A DNA stretch of 64,000 nucleotides, taken from NCBI RefSeq assembly GCF_008065155.1, contig NZ_CP042820.1:1-64000 (forward strand), given 5' to 3'. Made by a program: the position numbers and the translations under genes. Positions 1 through 9,274 of the stretch are shown here, in pieces. How positions within the stretch are numbered: the first letter of the stretch is position 1; each line of letters begins with the position of its first letter. The notes beneath the pieces were generated by a model that saw only the letters and a list, made by a program, of their open reading frames with translations, was not told where the DNA came from and made no database searches. The stretch comes from Octadecabacter sp. SW4. GTDB taxonomy: Bacteria; Pseudomonadota; Alphaproteobacteria; Rhodobacterales; Rhodobacteraceae.

Positions 1-2889
1 ATGGCGCATCGCACCATACTGACCGAGCGCCAGCGTGTGGCGCTTTTTGACCTGCCGACTGACGAAGCGGATATGTTGCGGCATTACACGCTGGCAGACG
101 ACGATATCGAACACATCAACGAACGGCGGCGGCCAGAGAACAAAATCGGCTTTGCATTGCAGCTCTGCGCGTTGCGGTATCCTGGGCGGCTATTGTCATC
201 CGACGAGGTTATTCCAGAAAAGATACTGCGCTTCATCGCCGCTCAGTTGGGGTTGAGTGCAGGCGATGTCCTGCCATATGCCGCACGCCGCCAAACCCGC
301 CAGCAGCATTTGCACAACCTTCGTGAGGTTTACGGCTTCAAGATGTTCTCAGGCCAGGGCGCCCGCAGTCTCAAAGCGTGGCTTGAATGCGAAGCCGAAT
401 CCTCCCGTTCCAGCGAAGATCTAGCTCGGCGCTTTGTTGAAGAGTGCCGCCGGACGCATACGATCCTGCCCGGTGTCTCGGTTATCGAACGGCTTTGTGC
501 AGATGCGCTGGTATCGGCGGAACGCCGGATTGAAAGCCGGATCGCCAACAGGATAAGCGTTGAAACGAAAGAGCGTCTGGACGCGCTGTTGACCGAGATT
601 GCAGATGGCAATGTCACCCGGTTTATCTGGCTTCGCCGTTTCGAGGTGGGCAGCAACTCGGCGGGAGCATCGCGGCTTCTGGATCGGTTGGAGTTTCTGC
701 AGGGCATAAGCCTCTCACCGGACATTTTGGTCGACGTTCCACCACACCGTGTCACCCGCCTTCGCCGCCAAGGCGAGCGCTACTTTGCCGACGGTTTGCG
801 AGACATCACCAGCGATCGGCGTCTGGCAATCCTCGCCGTCTGCGCGGTGGAATGGACGGCGGCCATTGCCGACGCCGTAATCGAGACCCACGACCGGATT
901 GTTGGCAAGACCTGGCGGGATGCGAAAAGGCTGTCCGATGCACGTATCGCGGACGCCCGATCTTCACTGCGCGAGACCTTGCGCTCCTTCAAGGATTTGG
1001 GCGCTGCCTTGCTGGCGGCAAAGGCGGATGGCGCATCTCTTGAAGCGGCCATTGACGTTACGTGTGGTTGGTCTCACCTCGAACGCATGGTGACAACAGC
1101 TGCAGAGTTGACTGACACGATGGCGGCTGATGCCCTGACTCATGTCGTTCACGGGTACCATCGGTTCCGGCGGTATGGCCCTAGAATGCTGCGGGCGCTC
1201 GATATCGGTGCGGCGCCGGTGGCGGCCCCTTTGATACAAGCTACAAAGGTCATCGCCGATGATCAAACCAATGCGCCCCGTCAGGTTGGCTTCCTGCGCC
1301 GAACCTCAAAATGGCATCGCCACCTCAATGTCCAAGACCCAAAAGACAATCGGCTATGGGAGGTCGCCGTTCTGTTCCAGGTGCGTGAAGCCTTCCGATC
1401 TGGCGATATCTGGCTCTCCCATTCCCGACGTTACGCCGATCTGAAACAAGCGCTTGTGCCAATAGAAGCGGCAAAGGCGTCGCCACGCCTGACGATGCCA
1501 TTCGAACCTGAGGTCTGGCTCGATGATCGCAAGGTCAGATTGACAGAATCCATGGAGCGTTTGGCCAAGGCCGCCCGGAGCGGAGCTATCCCAGGCGGTT
1601 CCATCGAGAACGGTATTCTCAAGGTTGATCGTTTGTCTGCGGAGACCCCGGCGGATGCTGACGGCATGGTGCTTGATCTCTATGGCCGTCTGCCTTCAGT
1701 TCGGATTACCGATCTTCTGCAGGAAATCGATGATGATATCGCGTTCACCGAAACCTTCACACACCTGCGTACCGGCGCGCCCTGTAAGGATCGCATCGGG
1801 CTTCTGAACGTGCTGCTGGCCGAGGGATTGAACCTCGGCCTCAGCAAAATGGCTGAGGCGACCAGTTCCCACGATTATTTCCAACTTTCGCGTCTGTCCC
1901 GTTGGCATGTTGAAAGCGATGCCATCAATCAGGCGCTCGCCACGGTGATCGAGGCACAGGCCAAATTGCCGATGGCGCAGTTCTGGGGCGGCGGCATAAG
2001 CGCATCAAGCGACGGTCAGTTCTTTCCGACAACGCGGCATGGCGAGGCGATGAATCTTATCAACGCGAAATATGGGCAGGAGCCCGGCTTGAAGGCCTAC
2101 ACCCACGTCTCCGACCAGTTCGGGCCGTTCGCAACTCAGAACATCCCGGCAACAGTCAACGAGGCTCCGTACATTCTGGACGGGTTGCTGATGAATGAGG
2201 CGGGGCGAAAAATCAAAGAGCAATATGCCGACACCGGCGGCTTCACGGATCATGTCTTTGCCGCGACAGCGCTCCTGTCTTATCGATTTGTTCCCCGCAT
2301 ACGCGATTTGCCGTCAAAACGGCTCTATCTCTTCGATCCCGCAGCTGCGCCGAAGGAAGTCCGCCGACTGGTCGGCGGAAAGATCAGAGAAAAGCTGATT
2401 ACTGAAAACTGGCCGGACATCTTGCGCGCCGTCGCTACCATGGCGGCGGGTGTCATGCCGCCCAGTCAGTTGTTGAGGAAGTTTGCATCATATCCACGTC
2501 AGCACGAGTTGGCTCTTGCTCTGCGAGAGATCGGTCGCATCGAGCGCACCCTGTTCATAGTTAACTGGCTGCTTGACGCCGATATGCAGCGACGGGCTCA
2601 GATCGGTTTGAACAAAGGTGAGGCCCACCACGCGTTGAAAAACGCTCTACGCATCGGGCGCCAGGGCGAAATCCGAGACCGAACCTCTGAAGGACAGCAC
2701 TACCGTATGGCCGGGCTGAACCTGCTGGCAGCGATCATCATCTATTGGAACACCAAGCATCTTGGCCACGCAGTTGCGGCCAGAAAGCGAGCCGGTCTCG
2801 AATGTTCGCCAGACCTTCTGGCGCATATCTCGCCGCTCGGATGGGCTCATATCCTGCTCACAGGCGAATACAGGTGGAAAAGCAGGTGA
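1..2889 (+). CDS. tnpA: Tn3-family transposase TnpA
   Basis: A 962-residue protein of normal length for Tn3-family transposases, which carry out replicative transposition through a cointegrate. The N-terminal part (about residues 5-170) resembles the DUF4158 DNA-binding region that recognises the 38-bp ends. The C-terminal half is the DDE catalytic domain, ending in the family-typical block IIYWNTKHLGHAV near residue 915. The start is the first base of the window; MAHRTILTERQR is a usual family N-terminus, so the gene looks complete. No frameshift is seen. It differs clearly from the second Tn3 transposase at 29.2-32.1 kb, and the ends of the two elements also differ. Confidence 0.95.
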   Translation: MAHRTILTERQRVALFDLPTDEADMLRHYTLADDDIEHINERRRPENKIGFALQLCALRYPGRLLSSDEVIPEKILRFIAAQLGLSAGDVLPYAARRQTRQQHLHNLREVYGFKMFSGQGARSLKAWLECEAESSRSSEDLARRFVEECRRTHTILPGVSVIERLCADALVSAERRIESRIANRISVETKERLDALLTEIADGNVTRFIWLRRFEVGSNSAGASRLLDRLEFLQGISLSPDILVDVPPHRVTRLRRQGERYFADGLRDITSDRRLAILAVCAVEWTAAIADAVIETHDRIVGKTWRDAKRLSDARIADARSSLRETLRSFKDLGAALLAAKADGASLEAAIDVTCGWSHLERMVTTAAELTDTMAADALTHVVHGYHRFRRYGPRMLRALDIGAAPVAAPLIQATKVIADDQTNAPRQVGFLRRTSKWHRHLNVQDPKDNRLWEVAVLFQVREAFRSGDIWLSHSRRYADLKQALVPIEAAKASPRLTMPFEPEVWLDDRKVRLTESMERLAKAARSGAIPGGSIENGILKVDRLSAETPADADGMVLDLYGRLPSVRITDLLQEIDDDIAFTETFTHLRTGAPCKDRIGLLNVLLAEGLNLGLSKMAEATSSHDYFQLSRLSRWHVESDAINQALATVIEAQAKLPMAQFWGGGISASSDGQFFPTTRHGEAMNLINAKYGQEPGLKAYTHVSDQFGPFATQNIPATVNEAPYILDGLLMNEAGRKIKEQYADTGGFTDHVFAATALLSYRFVPRIRDLPSKRLYLFDPAAAPKEVRRLVGGKIREKLITENWPDILRAVATMAAGVMPPSQLLRKFASYPRQHELALALREIGRIERTLFIVNWLLDADMQRRAQIGLNKGEAHHALKNALRIGRQGEIRDRTSEGQHYRMAGLNLLAAIIIYWNTKHLGHAVAARKRAGLECSPDLLAHISPLGWAHILLTGEYRWKSR

Positions 2890-2897
2890 CGTCCGGC

Positions 2898-2935
2898 TTT
2901 AGGGTGTCATTCTGCACTCAGCCGGAGCAGACCCC
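2898..2935 (-). repeat. Tn3-family terminal inverted repeat
   Basis: An end of roughly 38 bp lying 9 bp after the tnpA stop; on the minus strand it starts GGGGTCTGCTCCGG. The partner end is not in the window, so the exact inner border cannot be fixed. Confidence 0.65.
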
Positions 2936-3003
2936 GTAGTCTCTGGTCGCGGGCCGATGCGGGGCGTCAGTTCAAACATTTCCAGCCTTTGTGGTTTATA
3001 TGG

Positions 3004-4035
3004 TTAGGACCCCAGAGCCTTGCGGACATCCGGTGCAACGCGGGTTCCCAGGATCTCGATCGCGTTCATCAGGGATTTTTGATCGAGCCGCCCGATCGCC
3101 ATCTGAATGGTAATCCGTGTAAAGCCGAAGATTTCATGATGGGCGAGGATCTTGTCGGTCAGTTCTGCGGGGCCGCCCACGAACAACGCGCCGCTGGGGC
3201 CGCTCATGGTATCAAACTGTTCACGGGTTGCCGGGGGCCATCCGCGTTCTGCGCCAAGTCGGGTCATGACCTCGTTATGCGGGCCACTGTAAATGTCGCG
3301 GGCGGCTTGACTGGTTTCGGCCACAAACCCATGCACATTCAGTGAGGTTTCAAAGATGGCCGGGTCGTGCCCGGCCTTGGTGGCGGCAGAGCGGTAAAGA
3401 TCGAACAAAGGCGCAAACCGCACAGGTTCCCCGCCAATTATACCAAGCGCAAGAGGCAGGCCAAGTGTGCCGGCCCGCACCGCCGATTGTGGGGTTCCCC
3501 CGATACCCAGCCAGATCGGCAGCTTGTCCTGATAGGGACGTGGATAGACGCCCTGATGATCGACCGCAGGCAAATGTTTTGTGCCAGGCCAACTTATGTG
3601 TTCGGCTTCGTTCACCATCATCAAAAGCTGGAGTTTTTCAGCAAAAAGGCCGTCGTAGTCATCCAGCGCATGACCAAACAGCGGAAAGGATTCAACAAAG
3701 GCACCGCGCCCGACCATGATCTCGGCGCGCCCCTGGGTCAGGTTGTCCAGCGTCGAAAACTGTTGGAAGACGCGAATCGGATCATCGGAACTAAGCACAG
3801 TGACGGCGCTGGAAAGGCGGATGTTTTTGGTTTGTGTAGCCGCCGCTGCCAGCGCTACAGCAGGATTTGAAACTGCATAGTCGGGGCGGTGATGTTCGCC
3901 AACGCCGAACCAATCCAGCCCGACCTGATCGGCCAGCACGATTTCCTCAACCAGATTGCGCAGCCTTTGGGAAGGGCTGACGCTGCCAGCTTGATCGGCG
4001 CCCGACTCTGCGAATGTGTATATGCCTATTTGCAC
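3004..4035 (-). CDS. LLM-class flavin-dependent oxidoreductase
   Basis: A 343-residue protein of the bacterial luciferase-like monooxygenase superfamily, a TIM-barrel flavin enzyme usually supplied with reduced FMN or F420. Family hallmarks are the N-terminal block with GLDWFGVGEHH, the segment NIRLSSAVTVLSSDDPIR, and GGRAE/IMVGRG-type sequence near residue 105. The start is GTG at 4035, preceded by AAGAAGG at good spacing. It is the last gene of the minus-strand set 6987-3004, 60 bp after the GST gene. In this context it probably oxidises or reduces an aromatic or quinone-like compound, but the substrate cannot be read from sequence. Confidence 0.85.
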   Translation of the reverse strand: MQIGIYTFAESGADQAGSVSPSQRLRNLVEEIVLADQVGLDWFGVGEHHRPDYAVSNPAVALAAAATQTKNIRLSSAVTVLSSDDPIRVFQQFSTLDNLTQGRAEIMVGRGAFVESFPLFGHALDDYDGLFAEKLQLLMMVNEAEHISWPGTKHLPAVDHQGVYPRPYQDKLPIWLGIGGTPQSAVRAGTLGLPLALGIIGGEPVRFAPLFDLYRSAATKAGHDPAIFETSLNVHGFVAETSQAARDIYSGPHNEVMTRLGAERGWPPATREQFDTMSGPSGALFVGGPAELTDKILAHHEIFGFTRITIQMAIGRLDQKSLMNAIEILGTRVAPDVRKALGS

Positions 4036-4095
4036 GATATGGCCTTCTTTGGGGCGGGGGCGAATACCTCGCCCCCGCAGATATTTCCGTGGATT

Positions 4096-4731
4096 CTAAA
4101 CGCCAAATAGGGCCCGAACAGGTGCAAACGCCTCCTTCCACGAAGCGCGCGCCTCAAGCCGTTCGATCCAGGCCGCGACGTTCGGGAGATCGTCAAGCGA
4201 GATATCAGACTGCACACGGTACATGAATGTCGAGGCCAGCGCGAAATCCGCAACGCTAAGATCGCCCGCGATCCAATCCTTGCCCGCAAGGCCGAATTCC
4301 AGCACTGCTAGGAACTGATCTACGTTCTTCAACTCGGCGTCTATGACGCTTTGATCCGCCTCTCCCATGCCGAACTTCGCTTTCAGGAACCGCTCGAACG
4401 ACAACTTTTGCATTGCCGGACCAAGGTGAATTGTCTGCCAGTAAAGCCACTGATCCACCGTTGCCCGGGCCTTTGGGTCGTCAGGATAAAGACCGCGCTC
4501 GGGTTTCTTGCTTGCCAGATAGGAATTGATGGCGCGGGATTCCCATATCACGAAATCGCCGTCTGCCAGCACCGGCACCTTGGCATTGGGATTCATCGAC
4601 AGGAATTCCACGCTGCGGTTGTCGCCGCCGCGTATGTCGACCTCGATGATCTCAAGATCGATCCCCAGTTCCAGGGCAACCGCCCGCACCCGAAGGGCGT
4701 TGGGCGAGAAATTGGCGTTGTAAAGCTTCAT
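4096..4731 (-). CDS. glutathione S-transferase family protein
   Basis: About 211 residues from MKLYNANFSPNALRV. The N-terminal thioredoxin fold contains a probable catalytic Ser near residue 9 and the glutathione-binding block NPNAKVPVL...WESRAI (about residues 48-70). The C-terminal helical domain has the N-capping/hydrophobic staple signature in AGDLSVADFALAS. An ATG one codon upstream (4734) is also possible; AAGGA before it favours 4731. The NmrA-like gene ends only 10 bp upstream, so the two are almost certainly co-transcribed. The likely role is glutathione conjugation of electrophiles in the same stress module. Confidence 0.88.
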   Translation of the reverse strand: MKLYNANFSPNALRVRAVALELGIDLEIIEVDIRGGDNRSVEFLSMNPNAKVPVLADGDFVIWESRAINSYLASKKPERGLYPDDPKARATVDQWLYWQTIHLGPAMQKLSFERFLKAKFGMGEADQSVIDAELKNVDQFLAVLEFGLAGKDWIAGDLSVADFALASTFMYRVQSDISLDDLPNVAAWIERLEARASWKEAFAPVRALFGV

Positions 4732-4741
4732 CATGGTTTCC

Positions 4742-5641
4742 TTATTGCGCCGGTGGGGTGAGCAGGGCCGCCTTGTTGGCAATCAAGAAATCACGCGCCG
4801 ACTGGCCGGCCTGTCCGGTCAGTTTTTCCAGATCACCCGTTGCAACACTCAGATAGTCCTTGGCCATCGCCTCGTCGAAGGACGCAAAAACCTTTGCCAT
4901 GAACTCTGGCAAGCCAGCGCCGATCATTGCCTGGACCAGATCGTCGGTTGAGATCGGGATATAGGGGATATCCTTGCCCGAGATTTCCGACAGGAAGGCC
5001 GCGATGTCGCTTTGGGAAAGCGCCGCGGGGCCGGTGATGTCCAAAACGCTTGAACCGGTTTCCTGCATCAGGGCCGCTGCAGCGGCGCGGGCGCAATCGG
5101 CGCGAGTAACATAGCCGGTTTTCCCCTCAGCGGCAGCGGCGAAGTGTTGCCCCATTCCAATGCTTTGCCCACCACCCATCAGCACCAGATCGGTGTAAAG
5201 GTTGTTGCGCAGGATGGTATAGTCGACACCGGTGTCCTTGATTAGCGCTTCGGTGTCGCTGTGATCTTTGGCGAACGTGATCGGGCTTTCCTCAACCGGG
5301 TTTGTCAATGACGTATAAACGATATGTGTGATCCCTTCCTTCGTCGCGGCTGCAACGGCGTTTTTATGCGCTGCCAGTCGCTTGCCTGGTTCCAGATCGT
5401 CGGTCGAAATGATCAGCAAACGCTTGCCACCCGCAAAAGCCGCGCTCAACGATGCGGGGTCGTTGAAATCACCCTTGCGGGCCTCAACTCCCTTGTCAGC
5501 CAGATCGGCCAGCTTTTCCGGCGAACGGGAGACGGCGATGATCGGACCGGCACCGGCCGCAATCAGATTGTCGATGACCTGTCGGCCAAGTTGGCCGGAT
5601 GCACCGGTCACGATGAAAGGGCCGTTTTGAATGTTTGTCAT
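4742..5641 (-). CDS. NmrA-like NAD(P)-binding oxidoreductase (QorB type), copy 1
   Basis: A 299-residue atypical SDR protein. The dinucleotide-binding motif TGASGQLGRQV sits near the N-terminus (residues 12-22). The rest follows the NmrA/QorB layout, which in characterised members is an NADPH-dependent quinone reductase or a redox sensor. The start chosen is MTNIQNGPFIVTG because GAGGA lies 7 bases upstream; a longer frame to 5704 would overlap the preceding gene and lacks conservation. The paralogue at 16333-17226 is clearly homologous along the whole length (shared ISTDDLEPGKRLAAH, HIVYTSLTNP). It lies between the dioxygenase and GST genes. Confidence 0.85.
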   Translation of the reverse strand: MTNIQNGPFIVTGASGQLGRQVIDNLIAAGAGPIIAVSRSPEKLADLADKGVEARKGDFNDPASLSAAFAGGKRLLIISTDDLEPGKRLAAHKNAVAAATKEGITHIVYTSLTNPVEESPITFAKDHSDTEALIKDTGVDYTILRNNLYTDLVLMGGGQSIGMGQHFAAAAEGKTGYVTRADCARAAAAALMQETGSSVLDITGPAALSQSDIAAFLSEISGKDIPYIPISTDDLVQAMIGAGLPEFMAKVFASFDEAMAKDYLSVATGDLEKLTGQAGQSARDFLIANKAALLTPPAQ

Positions 5642-5696
5642 TGGGTATTCCTCGATTTTTCGGGTTGGATTTGGATGTTCAAGCGTCTGATGGGAT

Positions 5697-6509
5697 TCAG
5701 CCAAAGGTAAACGCGCTTTCGACTGCTCCGAGCACGTGATCCTCCAGCGTTTTCACGCCTTTGTCGGCAAGGGCGGCCCCCGCGACAACATGCAGCGGAA
5801 TCAGATGTTCTTCGCGCGGGTTGGCATCGCGGGCACCAGGGGCGGCGTCCCACCGAGCCAGCATTTGATCACGCTCTGCTGGATCGGTGCGGGTGGCCGC
5901 ATCGCTTAGCCAGCGGTCAAATTCCTGCCCGTTCACGGAATCGGTTGCACCACCCCGCATCGCATGCATCATTTTTTGCATGTTGTGATAGGTGTTGCCC
6001 GAACCGATGATCAGAACACCTTCATCTCGCAACGGTGCCAGTGCCCGCCCGACCGCAATATGCGCAGTTGGGTCAAGATCACTTCGCAAGCTAAGCTGCA
6101 CACAGGGAATGTCTGCCTGCGGAAAGGCCACCTTGAGCGGGATGAACACGCCGTGATCGTAACCGCGCGCCTCATCAACGGGGCAGGGGAACCCGGCCGC
6201 CTCGACCAGCGTCTGCACCCTGTCGGACAGCGCGACATCGCCGGGCGCGGGCCAAGTCAGTTCGTAGGTGTGAGGTGGAAACCCGTTATAATCGAACAAC
6301 AGCGACGGGGCCGGGTTTTTCTGCACCGTAAATTGCGGCTCTTCCCAATGGCCTGAAATCACCAGCAACGCCTTGGGGGCTTCCGGCAATGACGCGGACA
6401 CATCGGCAAGGAACTCGCGCTGCCGGTTCCAGGTTTCTGGCGGGTCCCAGTCCATGAAGAAACAGGGGCCTCCACCGTGTGGAATGAACATCGTTGGCAT
6501 TCGGGTCAT
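5697..6509 (-). CDS. DODA-type class III extradiol dioxygenase, copy 1
   Basis: A 270-residue protein of the LigB/DODA family, Fe(II) or Zn(II) enzymes that open catechol-type rings; some homologues are misannotated as DOPA 4,5-dioxygenase. Probable metal ligands are the His residues in FIPHGGGP (near residue 11), ISGHWEEP, and the C-terminal EEHLIPLH block; a further conserved His lies in GYDHGVF. The start MTRMPTMF is preferred because AAAGGA is 8 bases upstream and the paralogue at 15493 starts at the same alignment position. It is followed 55 bp later by the NmrA-like gene, consistent with a two-step catechol/quinone detoxification. Confidence 0.87.
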   Translation of the reverse strand: MTRMPTMFIPHGGGPCFFMDWDPPETWNRQREFLADVSASLPEAPKALLVISGHWEEPQFTVQKNPAPSLLFDYNGFPPHTYELTWPAPGDVALSDRVQTLVEAAGFPCPVDEARGYDHGVFIPLKVAFPQADIPCVQLSLRSDLDPTAHIAVGRALAPLRDEGVLIIGSGNTYHNMQKMMHAMRGGATDSVNGQEFDRWLSDAATRTDPAERDQMLARWDAAPGARDANPREEHLIPLHVVAGAALADKGVKTLEDHVLGAVESAFTFG

Positions 6510-6582
6510 GTACTGCATCCTTTCGTCTTTATTGCGAGCGAAGCCTGACGATCCAGCCCGCCTATGGTTGCTAAGATTCCGG

Positions 6583-6987
6583 TTACGCCGCGCTATTCAG
6601 CAAATCACCGTAGGGCGATTTCTTTTCGCGAACCCGGTTTTGCGTCAGGAACGATATGATCAGTGCCGCCCATGCGATGATCGCCGGCGGCCAGCCCGGA
6701 TCGCCCGCAGCTATATGCGCTGAAGCGGCCAGCAACAGGTGCCAGAACATCGCCGCATAGGCGAAATCGGACAGGAACGTCGACGGGCGCCAAAGGATGA
6801 CTACGGCCGCCACGATCTTTAGGATGGCCAACGGCCATATTATGTAGGTTGGGTACTTCAACAAGCCCTCATACATTCCCGCAACCATGTCATGCGCGGT
6901 GATGTAAAATGTCGCCCCGCCCAGATAGACCAACGCAACCAACCCGGTTGCCGCCCAGTATGTAATTTTCACAGATTTTTCGCTCAT
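6583..6987 (-). CDS. DoxX-like membrane protein
   Basis: A 134-residue protein with four hydrophobic segments (about residues 10-30, 46-66, 73-93, 101-118), the standard layout of the DoxX-like family. GGGGAC precedes the start. It is the first gene of the minus-strand operon and lies back-to-back with the HxlR regulator. DoxX proteins recur in quinone-responsive regulons (for example MhqP in Bacillus), which fits the context, but the biochemical role is not established. Confidence 0.8.
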   Translation of the reverse strand: MSEKSVKITYWAATGLVALVYLGGATFYITAHDMVAGMYEGLLKYPTYIIWPLAILKIVAAVVILWRPSTFLSDFAYAAMFWHLLLAASAHIAAGDPGWPPAIIAWAALIISFLTQNRVREKKSPYGDLLNSAA

Positions 6988-7098
6988 TTCGACGTCCCCT
7001 TTTTTTGTAATATTTGCCTGGGCATTCTTCCGAATGGCTCACCCTTGCTAGGTTTTGCTATTCGCTCTAGTATTATAAAGCGTCTTAGTTTTGAAAGA

Positions 7099-7120
7099 AA
7101 AGTAGGCACTGAAAAGTAAC
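7099..7120 (+). promoter_or_regulatory. putative HxlR operator, copy 1
   Basis: In the divergent interval between the DoxX and HxlR genes the block reads AAAGTAGG, then a 6-base centre, then AAAGTAAC. AAAGTA is therefore directly repeated at a 14-bp pitch. A block matching at 18 of 22 positions stands in the same place upstream of the second HxlR gene (15389-15410), while surrounding bases differ. Conservation between two paralogous promoters suggests the binding site of these HxlR regulators. Confidence 0.6.
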
Positions 7121-7140
7121 TGCCCTTGGAGAACCTCAAA

Positions 7141-7494
7141 ATGAAACAAACAACACCGCCCGCGTGTCCCATGGACTCCATTCTGCGCTTGCTGATGGGG
7201 CCGTGGACAACTTATATTCTCTGGGTCCTTAGTGACGGCGGGCCACAACGTTTTGGGGTGCTAAAACGGGCAGTGCCGGGAATTTCGACTCGTGTTCTGA
7301 CCGAACGGTTGCGAATGTTGCAGGCGGCCGGGGTGATCTGGCGCGATCAGACCCAAACGATCCCGCCCGCCGTTACCTATGGTCTGACTGAACGAGGTGA
7401 CGATCTGCGCCAAGTGCTCGAATCCTTGGGTGAAGTCGCGCAGCGCTGGCAATCCGAAGGGGCGTTTGAAACGGGTGATGTTGCTGCAGAATGA
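7141..7494 (+). CDS. HxlR-family transcriptional regulator, copy 1
   Basis: A 117-residue single-domain winged-helix protein (HxlR/YodB/QorR family). The signature block is RFGVLKRAVPGISTRVLTERL (recognition region) followed by a wing around VTYGLTERG. A cysteine near residue 9 (PPACPMD) sits at the position used by YodB/QorR-type members to sense quinones or oxidants. The start is ATG 7141 with GGAG 9 bases upstream; a TTG 15 bases earlier is less likely. It diverges from the DoxX-to-LLM operon and probably represses it and itself through the site at 7099-7120. Confidence 0.9.
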   Translation: MKQTTPPACPMDSILRLLMGPWTTYILWVLSDGGPQRFGVLKRAVPGISTRVLTERLRMLQAAGVIWRDQTQTIPPAVTYGLTERGDDLRQVLESLGEVAQRWQSEGAFETGDVAAE

Positions 7495-7884
7495 TCAATA
7501 CGACGATGTAGTGGTCCACATAATTTTGATCTGCTACCGCAAAATCTGCCAATTTGAGCCAATATTAATTGCTTAGTATCCGGCTTGCCACGCTATATTT
7601 AACATAAGATATATTACCGGCATCCAATTTGTGTAACGCAAAGCTTGTACAGTTGCCTTAAAACTGAGACTCCTATTTTGCGACTGGATCGGTTAAACGT
7701 GTCTGACCCCATCAGGTCCTGAACCGCACTGCGCGTCAGCTTCTTGCCCCTGGCATAGGGCCACTGAGAACGGCGGTGCAAAATTAGACCACGGTAGCGC
7801 CGTCGTATTGGCGGTGCGGGCGGCGTAAAAGTCGTCCACTTTTTCCCTTCTTGCGGCAGCAGGGAGGGCGAGGAGATTTACACC
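7495..7884. other. gene-free, AT-richer stretch with IS21-like end
   Basis: No credible gene. Bases from about 7499 to 7690 are AT-rich and anonymous. From about 7765 the sequence has repeats such as GGTGCAAAATTAGACCA and CGTAAAAGTCGTCCACTTT, which look like the multiple terminal repeats at the left end of an IS21-type element. This leads directly into the transposase fragment at 7885. Confidence 0.5.
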
Positions 7885-7998
7885 GTGGAACTTTATCTGA
7901 AGGTCAGGCTGGCGCGCAGCGAGGGGATGAGCCAGCGGGATCTGGCGCGCCATTTCAACATATCGCGCGACAGCGTTCGCAAGATGTTGGCGTTCTGA
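7885..7998 (+). pseudogene. IS21-family IstA transposase, N-terminal fragment
   Basis: A GTG-started 37-codon remnant whose product contains VELYLKVRLARSEGMSQRDL and a helix-turn-helix ending SRDSVRKML, matching the start of IS21-family IstA proteins. It is cut off after KMLAF by the left end of the IS3 element at 7996. No continuation is found beyond the right end of the IS3 element at 9249, so the rest was lost, probably by an IS-mediated deletion. Confidence 0.75.
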
Positions 7999-8063
7999 CC
8001 TGCCCCCCGAAACTTCCCTCGTTCTGATGTAGAGTTTGCTCAACCTTTTGAAGGAGCAAACGA

Positions 8064-8327
8064 ATGCGAAAGAGCCGTTTCACGGAAGCGCAGATCATCG
8101 GAATGATCAAAGAACAGGAAGCCGGGATGCCGACGGCGGAGGTGTGCCGCAAGCACGGTCTCAGCCAAGGCACGTTCTACAAGTTCAAATCGAAGTATGG
8201 CGGCATGGAGGTTTCTGACGCTGCCAAGCTTAGGGCGCTGGAAGACGAGAATGCCAAGCTCAAGCGGCTGCTGGCCGACACGATGCTGGACAACGTTGTG
8301 CTGAAGGACTTGCTGGGAAAGAGCTGA
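8064..8327 (+). CDS. IS3-family transposase OrfA
   Basis: An 87-residue protein with an N-terminal helix-turn-helix of the transposase-8 type ([20 protein letters not shown]) and a leucine-zipper-like C-terminus ([20 protein letters not shown]) used for multimerisation. It binds the inverted repeats. The last codons overlap the -1 frameshift site at 8315, which produces the OrfAB fusion transposase. The frame looks intact. Confidence 0.92.
   Translation: MRKSRFTEAQIIGMIKEQEAGMPTAEVCRKHGLSQGTFYKFKSKYGGMEVSDAAKLRALEDENAKLKRLLADTMLDNVVLKDLLGKS
8315..8321 (+). promoter_or_regulatory. programmed -1 frameshift site GGGAAAG
   Basis: In the OrfA frame the heptamer reads G GGA AAG, an X XXY YYZ slippery sequence. 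It is two codons before the OrfA stop, and slipping back one base enters the long OrfB frame with no stop in between. This is the expected route to OrfAB in the IS3 family. Confidence 0.8.
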
Positions 8328-9223
8328 CGACGCCGAATGAGCGGCGAGAGGCAGCGCTCAGGGCGCTGCGGGATCATGACATCTCGCAGCGCCGGGCCTG
8401 CCGACTTGTCGGTGTCGATCCGAAGACGGTCCGGCGTGAACGCCCGGCGGACAATCCTGAGATCAGAGCAGAGATGAAGGCGGTCGCAGCCAAGCGGCGA
8501 CGGTTTGGCTATCGGCGGATCGGCGTGATGCTGGAGCGCAAGGGAATGATCATGAACCACAAGAAACTGTATCGCCTCTACACAGATGAAAAACTGGGCG
8601 TACGTCGAAGGCGGGGCCGCAAGCGGGCGCGAGGATCACGAACACCCATGCCAGTGGCGCTGCGGCCCGGTGAACGCTGGTCGCTGGACTTCCTGTCCGA
8701 TACGTTTGGCGCGTCTCGCAAGTTCCGCATCTTGGCAGTGAATGACGATTGCTGTCGTGAGAACCTCTGTCTTATGGCTGACACCAGCATCTCAGGAGCA
8801 CGGGTGGCGCGGGAACTTGATGCGCTTGTCCGCTTGTACGGCAAGCCTGCCAGCATTGTCTCTGACAACGGCACCGAGTTCACCAGCCGGGCGATCCTGA
8901 AATGGGCCAACGACAACGGCGTGGACTGGCATTACATCGACCCGGGTAAACCGCAGCAGAATGCTTTCATCGAGAGCTTCAATGGCAGCCTGCGTGATGA
9001 GCTTCTGAACGAGGAGATGTTCGACAGCCTGGACGATGCACGCCGAAAGCTGGCGCTTTGGCGCTACGACTACAACAATGTCAGACCGCACTCATCGCTC
9101 GGCAATCAAACGCCCGCAGAAGCGCGCCGGACGCTTGAGCAATTTGAGGGCTCCGCGCCCGACGCGCTTGCCCAAACCGAAACCGAGGAATATGAAAACC
9201 AGACCCGCAGACTCTCGTTATGA
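8318..9223 (+). CDS. IS3-family transposase OrfB (expressed as OrfAB)
   Basis: About 300 residues in the -1 frame relative to OrfA. The rve integrase core carries the DDE triad: Asp in RWSLDFLSD, Asp in SDNGTEFTS and Glu in [14 protein letters not shown], followed by the usual [11 protein letters not shown] block. There is no good independent start before the HTH_21 region, so translation by frameshift from OrfA is likely. All catalytic residues are present, so the element could be active. Confidence 0.92.
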   Translation, partial: KELTTPNERREAALRALRDHDISQRRACRLVGVDPKTVRRERPADNPEIRAEMKAVAAKRRRFGYRRIGVMLERKGMIMNHKKLYRLYTDEKLGVRRRRGRKRARGSRTPMPVALRPGERWSLDFLSDTFGASRKFRILAVNDDCCRENLCLMADTSISGARVARELDALVRLYGKPASIVSDNGTEFTSRAILKWANDNGVDWHYIDPGKPQQNAFIESFNGSLRDELLNEEMFDSLDDARRKLALWRYDYNNVRPHSSLGNQTPAEARRTLEQFEGSAPDALAQTETEEYENQTRRLSL

Positions 9224-9274
9224 ATGAGGGACCATCAGGGGGCAGGTCACTACCTACTTGAAGCATGAACCACT

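Larger units (their letters stand above)
1..2935 (+). mobile_element. Tn3-family transposon, tnpA end
   Basis: The window opens inside a Tn3-family transposon. The transposase gene fills 1-2889 and a terminal inverted repeat lies at about 2898-2935. Read inwards on the minus strand the end begins GGGGTCTGCTCCGGCTGAGT, the usual GGGG start of Tn3-family ends. The other end and any resolvase or passenger genes lie left of the window. The next bases outside, 2936-3003, hold no gene. Confidence 0.8.
7996..9249 (+). mobile_element. IS3-family insertion sequence, complete
   Basis: A 1254-bp element bounded by imperfect inverted repeats beginning TGACCTGCCCCC at both ends. It contains the two overlapping frames orfA and orfB with a -1 slippery site between. 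The end sequence is of the kind seen in the IS407-like group. No matching short target duplication is visible next to the ends (TTC on the left, CTA on the right), so the flanks have probably been rearranged. Confidence 0.88.
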
